Origin: Clostridia bacterium
GTDB lineage: Bacteria; Bacillota; Clostridia; Christensenellales; Aristaeellaceae
Direction: 5' to 3'
Assembly (NCBI GenBank): GCA_024404275.1
Contig: JAKSQG010000112.1
Coordinates: 1 to 5,307, forward strand
Length of the DNA: 5,307 nucleotides
The notes under the pieces are model-generated. The model was not told the DNA's origin. It searched no databases and worked only from the letters and a program-made list of their open reading frames with translations. Positions 1-4,256 of this stretch are shown in pieces. Made by a program: the position numbers and the translations under genes. Numbering within the stretch: the stretch's first letter is position 1; the number at the start of each line of letters is the position of its first letter.

Positions 1-345
1 GGCTCCAGCCTGTCCGCCTGCATGTATGCCCTCACCGCCTGCCGCATCGGCAAGCCCGATCTGGCATGGGAGCTGTTCATGAAGACTGCCTGCATCGACG
101 TCCTCGGCGGCGGCAAGGAATGGGCGGGAGAGATCTACATCGGCGGCACGCATCCCGCCTCCAACGGCGGCGCGTGGATGATCGCCGCGCTGGGCTTTGC
201 GGGGCTGCGCATGAAGAACGGTCAGCCCACGATCCATCCCAACCTGCCTGAACAGATCAGCAAACTGGTCTTCCCCATCACCGCGGGCGGAAAACACCTG
301 CGCGTCACCGTCACACACGGGGGCGGCATCATCGAGGAAGCATAA
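1..345 (+). CDS. GH65-family glycoside phosphorylase/hydrolase, C-terminal fragment (5' end outside window)
   Basis: This is the last 114 residues of a protein whose frame is open from base 1 and ends at TAA. It opens with GSSLS (residues 1-5), followed by an alpha-helical stretch with KPDLAWELFMKTA (18-30). The loop GGTHPASNGGAWM follows (48-60), then GFAGLRMKNGQPTIHPNLPEQ (65-85) and a beta-rich tail with GKHLRVTV. This order matches the end of the (alpha/alpha)6 barrel and the C-terminal beta-sandwich of GH65 enzymes (maltose-, trehalose-, kojibiose- or nigerose-type phosphorylases), where the usual pattern is SSLS, G-H-x-x-S-x-x-G-x-W, GFxGxR and NPxLP. GH65 enzymes act on alpha-glucosides, usually in the cytoplasm and by phosphorolysis. 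The catalytic acid and the N-terminal domain lie upstream of the window, so specificity cannot be read. The segment between the helix and the His loop is unlike the common LDLDD type, which suggests a divergent subfamily. Assignment rests on motif recall, not a search. Confidence 0.78.
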   Translation, partial: GSSLSACMYALTACRIGKPDLAWELFMKTACIDVLGGGKEWAGEIYIGGTHPASNGGAWMIAALGFAGLRMKNGQPTIHPNLPEQISKLVFPITAGGKHLRVTVTHGGGIIEEA

Positions 346-350
346 AACCA

Positions 351-380
351 TTGCTTTATCAAAGCATTTTGTGTTATTAT
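351..380 (+). promoter_or_regulatory. Possible promoter for the dehydrogenase gene, overlapping a small hairpin
   Basis: TTGCTT (351-356) and TATTAT (375-380) are separated by 18 bp in the AT-rich gap before the dehydrogenase gene. The -35 half lies inside a perfect 6-bp inverted repeat, TGCTTT-ATC-AAAGCA (352-366), followed by TTTT (367-370). The same element could instead be a weak terminator for the upstream GH65 gene, since its stem has only two G-C pairs. Neither reading is strong, and read-through from the GH65 gene is also possible. Confidence 0.35.
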
Positions 381-428
381 CCTTCCGTAACGTGTTTTTA
401 AGAAAACCGCCGAAAGGAACAAGCAGGC

Positions 429-1424
429 ATGAAAAATATTCTTGTCGTTCTTCCCGTTCAGGAGGCGCACAAGCGTTATCTTGAATCCATGGCCCCCGAC
501 TGCCAATTTGTCTATTCCACCATTCCCACCGTCACCGAGGAGCAGGTCAATGAAGCCGATATCATTATCGGCAACGTGCCGCCGGCCAAGGTCAGTCAGG
601 CCAAGCATCTGCAGTGGATGCAGCTCAACTCCGCCGGTGTGGACCCCTACTGCAAGCCCGGCATCATCGGTCCCGACACCATCCTGACCTGCGCCACCGG
701 TGCTTACGGTCTGGCAGTATCCGAAATGATGGTCGCCATGTCCTTTATGCTCTGCCGCAAAATGGACCTGTATCAGCGCAATCAGATGGAAAACAAATGG
801 CATCTGGAAGGCGCTATCACCTCCGTGTGGCATTCCACCACGCTGATCCTCGGTCTGGGCGAGATCGGCGGCGAGTACGCCAAGCGCATGAAGGCGCTGG
901 GCAGCCATGTCATCGGCATCCGCCGCAACACCGCCAACAAGCCCGATTATCTGGATGAGATTTACACCATGGATCAGCTGGACGAGCTGCTGCCGCGGGC
1001 GGATTTTGTCACCATGGTGCTGCCGGGTACGCCCGAGACCTATCACATCATCGATGAGCGCCGCATGCGCCTGATGAAAAAAGGTGCTTACCTCATCAAC
1101 GTGGGCCGCGGCAACGCGGTCGACTGCATGGCGCTGGACAAGGTGCTGCGCGAAGGCAATGTGCTGGGCGGTGCCGCGCTCGATGTGACCGAGCCCGAAC
1201 CCCTGCCCGCCGATCATCCGCTGTGGAGCGCCCCGCGCTGCATCATCGCGCCCCATGCCGCCGGCGGCTTCCTGCTGCCCGAAACCTTTGAGCGCGTCGT
1301 CCGCATCGCGGGCAAAAACATGCAGCGCTTCCTTGCCGGAAACATCGAGGCCATGGGCAACCGCGTCGACCCCACGACCGGTTCGGTCTCCCACCGCATG
1401 GCCAGCGGCGAGCTGGAAGGCTGA
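429..1424 (+). CDS. D-isomer-specific 2-hydroxyacid dehydrogenase, NAD(P)-binding
   Basis: This complete 331-residue protein is the usual length for the D-2-hydroxyacid dehydrogenase family, which interconverts 2-keto acids and D-2-hydroxy acids with NAD(P)(H) in the cytoplasm. The N-terminal substrate-binding half contains QLNSAGVD (65-72) and a TGAYGLAVSEM segment (90-100). The Rossmann dinucleotide motif is GLGEIG (142-147). The three family catalytic positions are all present: Arg in NVGRG (R227), Glu in DVTEPEP (E257 by alignment with the SerA-type pattern) and His in PHAAGG (H276). The start is supported by AAAGGA at 413-418, 10 nt before the ATG. The gene ends in tandem stops, TGA then TAA. 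Substrate cannot be assigned from sequence; glyoxylate/hydroxypyruvate-type or other 2-keto acids are possible. It follows the GH65 gene on the same strand after 83 bp, so co-expression is possible but not shown. Confidence 0.93.
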   Translation: MKNILVVLPVQEAHKRYLESMAPDCQFVYSTIPTVTEEQVNEADIIIGNVPPAKVSQAKHLQWMQLNSAGVDPYCKPGIIGPDTILTCATGAYGLAVSEMMVAMSFMLCRKMDLYQRNQMENKWHLEGAITSVWHSTTLILGLGEIGGEYAKRMKALGSHVIGIRRNTANKPDYLDEIYTMDQLDELLPRADFVTMVLPGTPETYHIIDERRMRLMKKGAYLINVGRGNAVDCMALDKVLREGNVLGGAALDVTEPEPLPADHPLWSAPRCIIAPHAAGGFLLPETFERVVRIAGKNMQRFLAGNIEAMGNRVDPTTGSVSHRMASGELEG

Positions 1425-1438
1425 TAAAGTTCAACACC

Positions 1439-1480
1439 AAAAAGGATTTGCAACCCGAAAGGGCAGCAAATCCTTTTTTT
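1439..1480. terminator. Bidirectional intrinsic terminator between convergent genes
   Basis: A long hairpin has outer stem AAAAAGGATTTGC (1439-1451) pairing with GCAAATCCTTTTT (1466-1478). After a small internal loop there is a second stem, CCC (1454-1456) with GGG (1461-1463), closed by a GAAA tetraloop (1457-1460). The plus strand ends in T7 (1474-1480), and the minus strand has T5 on its other side. It therefore can end both the dehydrogenase transcript (stop at 1424) and the convergent minus-strand unit (stop at 1518). Confidence 0.92.
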
Positions 1481-1517
1481 ATGATGTTTTTTGCAACCCC
1501 TTCAGGCTGCGGAGCAA

Positions 1518-2099
1518 TCAGAAATCAACCGATTCATTCAGACCGATGTGCATTTCATAATAGCTGCCGTTATAAAAAACCATGTTCATGTACATTTCGC
1601 CCAGCTCCGCATAGGCTTCATCATCAGCCCACGGCACAAAATTGCCGCCTGCGGAACGGACAGCACGACCGATCTCGTTGGGGCTGGCCCAGTCAAGCGT
1701 CACACCGAGGTAGCGGATAGAGGGCATGCGGTTGTATTTGCAGAAAGATGTGCTGTTGACGACAAAACGTGACAGCTTCTTGCTTTGCGTGTTTCTTCCC
1801 AGAAGAACACCAAAGCTCATGCCGTTCTTTTCGAGGCGAAGATACATGCAGAAGCTGCCGGAGGGTACCGTGTCGTTCGCTCTGTAGATGCGATCGACTT
1901 CATAACCGTTTTGGATCCACTCCTGATAATCGGTACCAATGCGCCAGCCGTTTTCCAGAAAAGCTTCCAGACGGCAGGGAAGCGTGTACGATACACCATC
2001 GATCGTGATCGTATCGATGGCCGCTGCCGCGCCGGCGGATACGGTCATCAGCAGCATCAACAGCGTCAAAGCAATGAGCTTTGTAAAAACCTTTTTCAT
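1518..2099 (-). CDS. Small secreted protein of unknown function downstream of the LacI-family gene
   Basis: This 193-residue product is not one I recognise. It has a Sec signal peptide: MKK, then a hydrophobic core at about residues 8-20 and a small-residue SAGAAAA run (21-27) where cleavage would fall. There is no lipobox cysteine. The mature part starts with IDTITIDGVSYTLPC and has a GW pair at 51-52, a YLRLEKNG strand region (86-93) and a MVFYNGSYYEMHIG stretch near the end. It looks like a small beta-rich extracellular domain. Three cysteines (42, 84, 120) leave at least one unpaired. The frame is open further upstream to 2189, but ATG 2099 is chosen because a strong ribosome binding site precedes it and the signal peptide begins there. 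It starts 25 bp after the TGA of the LacI-family gene with no promoter between, so the two are probably co-transcribed. Similar short TLPC/GW-containing secreted proteins occur in clostridia by my recollection, without a known role. Confidence 0.8.
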   Translation of the reverse strand: MKKVFTKLIALTLLMLLMTVSAGAAAAIDTITIDGVSYTLPCRLEAFLENGWRIGTDYQEWIQNGYEVDRIYRANDTVPSGSFCMYLRLEKNGMSFGVLLGRNTQSKKLSRFVVNSTSFCKYNRMPSIRYLGVTLDWASPNEIGRAVRSAGGNFVPWADDEAYAELGEMYMNMVFYNGSYYEMHIGLNESVDF

Positions 2100-2107
2100 G
2101 ATCGTTT

Positions 2108-2118
2108 CCTCTCCTTTT
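2108..2118 (-). promoter_or_regulatory. Ribosome binding site fixing the start of the small secreted protein
   Basis: Read on the minus strand this is AAAAGGAGAGG, with its AGGAG core (2111-2115) 11 nt before ATG 2099. It sits wholly in the 25-bp gap after the LacI-family TGA. It argues against the longer upstream start at 2189, which would overlap the regulator's C-terminus. Confidence 0.75.
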
Positions 2119-2193
2119 GTGTGTTCAGACGGCTTTGACGCTGCCGCGCTCCACCAGATAGACCGGCAGAATGACCTTCTTTTCGGCAATCTC

Positions 2194-2196
2194 CTA
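2194..2196 (-). other. Second in-frame TAG (codon 314) in the LacI-family gene
   Basis: The context is CTT CGC GGA TAG GAG ATT. Translation beyond it continues as EIAEKKVILPVYLVERGSV, the conserved C-terminal segment of the family, up to TGA at 2125-2127. The position falls in a variable linker where Gln, Glu or Lys would be ordinary. CAG, GAG and AAG are each one substitution from TAG. Confidence 0.9.
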
Positions 2197-2646
2197 TCCG
2201 CGAAGCTGCGCCAGAATCATGTCGGTGGCCAGATTACCCTTCTGCTCAGCATCCTGATGGATGGTGGTCAGCCCGGGGGTGGTCAGCTGCGCCAGATAAT
2301 GATCGTCAAAGCCCACAATGGATTTATCCTCCGGCACACGCACGCCGCACTCGCTGAGACCCGCCATGATGCCCGCCGCCAGAATATCGGCCGAGGTCAC
2401 CACACCGGTGATCTCGGGTCTGCCCGCCAGCTCACGCCCCAGCCGTTTGCCCTCCTGCACGGAGATCTCCTGCGTAAACACCAGGCTCGGGTCAAAGGGC
2501 ACATTGTATTCCGCCAGCGCCCGCTGATAACCATGCAGACGCTGCTCGATCACGCCGCCCGGCTGAACGGAGGGCGAGGCGAAAGCAATGCGACGGTGAC
2601 CGTTTTCCAGCAGATGCTTTGCGGCCAGATAGCCGCCCTGCTCATC

Positions 2647-2649
2647 CTA
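2647..2649 (-). other. First in-frame TAG (codon 163) in the LacI-family gene
   Basis: The context is GGT CTG TAG GAT GAG. It precedes DEQGGYLAAKHLL, the conserved segment that in relatives usually reads D-N-x-x-G-G. The TAG takes the place of the first polar residue of that motif, normally Asp or Asn, though Glu or Gln would be tolerable. The frame on both sides is unbroken and in register. Confidence 0.9.
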
Positions 2650-3141
2650 CAGACCAATGCAGCACACACCCGGATCATCCACATAGCTGTCGATCAGCAC
2701 AAAGGGAATGCCCAGATGCCGCGCCGCCTCAAAAAACTCATCCTGAAACATGCCCATCAAAATGAGTCCCGACAGCTGCCAGCTGTGGATCAAGGAAGTC
2801 AGCGCGTCCGCATCCTCCACGGAACGGATCATCAGGTAATAACCTTCCTCACGGGTACGGTTTTCCACACTGGCCACAATGGAGCTTGTGAACGGGTCGC
2901 TCATGTTGCTGCCCATGTTCTGCGGCGTCATGTGCGTGACAATGCCGATGATGGTGGATTGATCGTTGGCCAGCGAACGGGCAGACATACTGGGAGCATA
3001 ATGCTCCCGCTCGATGATGGAGGTGATCTTTGCGATCACATCAGCCGATACGCGGCTGGTGCGGTTATGGACCACGTTGGAAACCGTGGTGATGCTCACG
3101 CCGGCCTCGGCGGCAATATCCTTCAGTGTGACCATGGCATT

Positions 3142-3145
3142 CTCC
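3142..3145 (-). promoter_or_regulatory. Ribosome binding site deciding the LacI-family start codon
   Basis: GGAG on the minus strand lies 6 nt before ATG 3135, which gives MVTLKDIAAEAG, the normal family N-terminus. The TTG at 3147 is in frame (TTG GAG AAT GCC ATG), but it abuts the GGAG and has no site of its own, so it is rejected as the start. Confidence 0.75.
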
Positions 3146-3148
3146 AAT

Positions 3149-3162
3149 AGCGATATATCGCT
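3149..3162. repeat. Perfect 14-bp palindrome in the leader of the LacI-family gene
   Basis: AGCGATATATCGCT is identical to its reverse complement. It lies just upstream of the regulator's ribosome binding site and downstream of its predicted promoter. It could be an autoregulatory operator or that of another dimeric regulator. It differs from the GGTTTA-type palindromes in the divergent region: its centre is AT, not CG. Confidence 0.55.
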
Positions 3163-3199
3163 TCAGATGCGGGCAAACGCTCCAAAGCACAATGTAACA

Positions 3200-3227
3200 A
3201 GTATACCTTTTTTCCCGCACGTTGCAA
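3200..3227 (-). promoter_or_regulatory. Promoter of the LacI-family gene / small secreted protein unit
   Basis: On the minus strand TTGCAA (3222-3227) and TATACT (3200-3205) are separated by 16 bp. Transcription would begin near 3193, giving a leader of about 58 nt that contains the palindrome at 3149-3162. It lies downstream of the terminator of the preceding minus-strand gene, so the regulator unit is independently transcribed. Confidence 0.7.
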
Positions 3228-3260
3228 TACTTTTGTCAGCAAAAATATAAAACTTTTCAA

Positions 3261-3292
3261 AGAAAAAGCGGAGACAGGCGTGCTGTCTCCGC
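3261..3292 (-). terminator. Intrinsic terminator of the secreted CBM-like gene
   Basis: On the minus strand GCGGAGACAG (3292-3283) pairs perfectly over 10 bp with CTGTCTCCGC (3277-3268) around the loop CACGC, followed by TTTTTCT. It begins 16 nt after the TAA of the upstream minus-strand gene. The opposite flank is not T-rich, so it acts in one direction only. Confidence 0.93.
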
Positions 3293-3308
3293 ATAAGAGT
3301 TTCAACGA

Positions 3309-4025
3309 TTACTCGCCGAGGTCAGCCACGAACTGCTGGATGGGCAGCTGGGCGGGCTTGCCGGTCTCGGGCATGGTCATGCCTTCAACGGGGTTGGCGG
3401 TCACGGGAGCAACGGCCTCAGAGAAGCTGATCTCATCCAGCCAGATGACGCACTTGGCAAAAGCGCGGATGTGGAAAGCGTTGGTCATGCCCGGGAAACC
3501 GGAAGCTTCCAGGTCGATCACCAGATCCTGCCATTCGGGGGTGATGGTCGCCTTGGAACCGTCGGCCAGCACCAGGTCAGAGAAGCGGGCAGCATAGAAC
3601 TTGCTGTCTTCGGGATGCCAGTCCATGATCAGCTTGGCTTCCTCGCCGCCTTCAGCGCCCTTGACGCGGATGGTCACGTACTTGCAGTAGGAGATGCCGT
3701 CCAGGCGCCACATGTCAATGGCTTCGCCCCAGTTGGCCATCCAGTCGCCGGCAGCGGCGTAGTATTCTTCTTCGGTGTCGTAGTCTTCCTTGTCATACGC
3801 CTTGGGACGCATGTCCAGCTTGATGGCGCCGTCTTCGTTCTTGGCACGCAGGTTGGCCCAGTTGTCCCACCAGATGGGAGCGCCGTTGGGGGCGAGTTCG
3901 GGCTTGGCGTTGGGATCACGATCGTCAAAGTTGTCCCACAGGAACACTTCGCCCTCAGCCAGGGCAGCGGCGGCGACGGTGAAGATCATCATCGCGGCGA
4001 GCAGGAAAGCAAGGAACTTCTTCAT
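3309..4025 (-). CDS. Secreted protein with a carbohydrate-binding-like beta-sandwich domain
   Basis: The product has 238 residues and a clear Sec signal peptide: MKK, hydrophobic core about 4-20, cleavage likely after ALA at 23. There is no lipobox or LPXTG anchor, so it is probably released or loosely bound. The mature part (about 25-203) starts VFLWDNFDD and is rich in Trp (W52, W53, W56, W95, W99, W106). It ends with WQDLVIDLEASGF and a VIWLDEISFSE strand (193-203). The W-x-D-hydrophobic-D-L then hydrophobic-D-E-I-x-F pattern is typical of the last strands of galactose-binding-like or CBM jelly-roll domains, which bind sugars. No catalytic motif is seen. A proline-rich tail of about 35 residues follows. 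The start is supported by AGGAGGT (4033-4039), 7 nt before the ATG. It has its own extended -10 promoter and terminator, and is transcribed divergently from the beta-helix enzyme behind a near-identical operator. Specific function is unknown; the binding role is inferred. Confidence 0.82.
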   Translation of the reverse strand: MKKFLAFLLAAMMIFTVAAAALAEGEVFLWDNFDDRDPNAKPELAPNGAPIWWDNWANLRAKNEDGAIKLDMRPKAYDKEDYDTEEEYYAAAGDWMANWGEAIDMWRLDGISYCKYVTIRVKGAEGGEEAKLIMDWHPEDSKFYAARFSDLVLADGSKATITPEWQDLVIDLEASGFPGMTNAFHIRAFAKCVIWLDEISFSEAVAPVTANPVEGMTMPETGKPAQLPIQQFVADLGE

Positions 4026-4051
4026 GATGAGTACCTCCTCAAGTAATATGT

Positions 4052-4076
4052 GGTTTAGCAGGTTTAACGCTAAACC
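4052..4076. repeat. Three half-sites forming a perfect 8-bp inverted repeat around the operator
   Basis: GGTTTAGC (4052-4059) is the exact reverse complement of GCTAAACC (4069-4076), 9 bp apart. It is also a near direct repeat of GGTTTAAC (4061-4068) with a 9-bp period. Besides offering an extra half-site to a DNA-binding protein, the outer pair could form an RNA hairpin 12 nt upstream of the ribosome binding site of the minus-strand gene. Confidence 0.65.
4061..4076. promoter_or_regulatory. LacI-type operator controlling the secreted CBM-like gene
   Basis: GGTTTAACGCTAAACC is a 16-bp palindrome with one mismatched pair and a central CG, the architecture expected for LacI-family operators. 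It begins 14 bp downstream of the minus-strand -10 box, overlapping the early transcribed region, where a bound repressor would block transcription. A second copy at 4213 faces the divergent gene. Confidence 0.75.
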
Positions 4077-4090
4077 TACTGTCTATTTGG

Positions 4091-4119
4091 ATTATATCAT
4101 CCCTAATAGCACAAGTCAA
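4091..4119 (-). promoter_or_regulatory. Promoter of the secreted CBM-like gene
   Basis: On the minus strand TTGACT (4114-4119) and a consensus TATAAT (4091-4096) are separated by 17 bp. The -10 is preceded by TGA, making a TGN extended -10. Transcription should start near 4084. This is the strongest promoter in the window, which suggests high expression when not repressed. Confidence 0.88.
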
Positions 4120-4170
4120 GGGGAAAAACGATGTTTTCTGCGATTTTACAAATTCTTTTTGCGCGAAGTA

Positions 4171-4198
4171 TTGCGTATTTCCTTATTTCCTGTATAAT
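4171..4198 (+). promoter_or_regulatory. Promoter of the beta-helix enzyme gene
   Basis: TTGCGT (4171-4176) and a consensus TATAAT (4193-4198) are separated by 16 bp. Transcription should start near 4205, giving a leader of about 50 nt that contains the second operator. The -35 boxes of the two divergent promoters lie about 50 bp apart. Confidence 0.78.
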
Positions 4199-4212
4199 AA
4201 ACAAAAAAGGGC

Positions 4213-4228
4213 GGTTTAACGCTCAACC
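4213..4228. promoter_or_regulatory. LacI-type operator controlling the beta-helix enzyme gene
   Basis: GGTTTAACGCTCAACC matches the operator at 4061 at 15 of 16 positions and keeps the central CG, with two mismatched pairs in its own dyad. It begins 14 bp downstream of the plus-strand -10 box, the same distance as the other copy from its promoter. Both copies are probably bound by the same regulator. Confidence 0.75.
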
Positions 4229-4256
4229 TAATTGCACAACAGGAGGACTCCCGCAG

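Larger units (their letters stand above)
2125..3135 (-). pseudogene. LacI-family transcriptional regulator, full length but interrupted by two in-frame TAG codons
   Basis: Reading 3135 to 2125 gives 336 codons plus TGA, a normal LacI/GalR-family length, with TAG at codons 163 and 314. The helix-turn-helix is LKDIAAEAGVSITTVSNVV (residues 4-22). The hinge helix SARSLAND (51-58) has the Leu that in this family wedges into a central CpG of the operator. A periplasmic-binding-protein-like sugar-sensing domain follows: TIIGIVTHM, then DEQGGYLA and GHRRIAF just after the first TAG. It continues with ADILAAGIM, the family signature SIVGFDD, and LTTPGLTTIHQD. After the second TAG the frame continues into LPVYLVERGSV, the standard family C-terminus, then stops. 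No frameshift is visible. If TAG is read as stop, only a 162-residue fragment is made, with DNA binding but half the effector domain. If TAG is read as an amino acid, the regulator is intact. I label it pseudogene as the conservative choice. Its likely targets are the two operator-like palindromes at 4061 and 4213. Confidence 0.9.

Noticed and set aside
222..1394. 390-codon open frame on the minus strand
   Set aside because: It is antisense to the dehydrogenase, has a His/Gly/Asp-rich composition without domain logic, and has no ribosome binding site. It is a shadow of GC-rich codon bias.
1486..1514. Weak hairpin (GCAGCC/GGTTGC on the minus strand) after the small secreted gene
   Set aside because: The stem needs a G-T pair and is followed by A residues, not T, on the minus strand. 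The bidirectional terminator at 1439-1480 explains transcript ends better.
2194..2553. Separate small gene starting at GTG 2553 encoding the C-terminal half of the regulator
   Set aside because: It is in frame and continuous with the LacI-family reading frame, has no ribosome binding site, and begins in the middle of a conserved domain.
1939..3150. 403-codon open frame on the plus strand across the LacI-family gene
   Set aside because: It has no stop despite its length, but its product is His/Arg/Gln-rich without motifs, while the opposite strand encodes a complete canonical LacI-family protein. It is an antisense shadow.
3471..4046. 191-codon open frame on the plus strand
   Set aside because: It is antisense to the secreted CBM-like gene, which has a signal peptide, ribosome binding site, promoter and terminator on the other strand.
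4125..4137. AAAAC-GAT-GTTTT inverted repeat in the divergent region, considered as a CcpA cre site or extra operator
   Set aside because: The spacing does not fit the cre consensus TGNAANCGNTNNCA, the dyad is short and odd-centred, and it is AT-rich enough to arise by chance.
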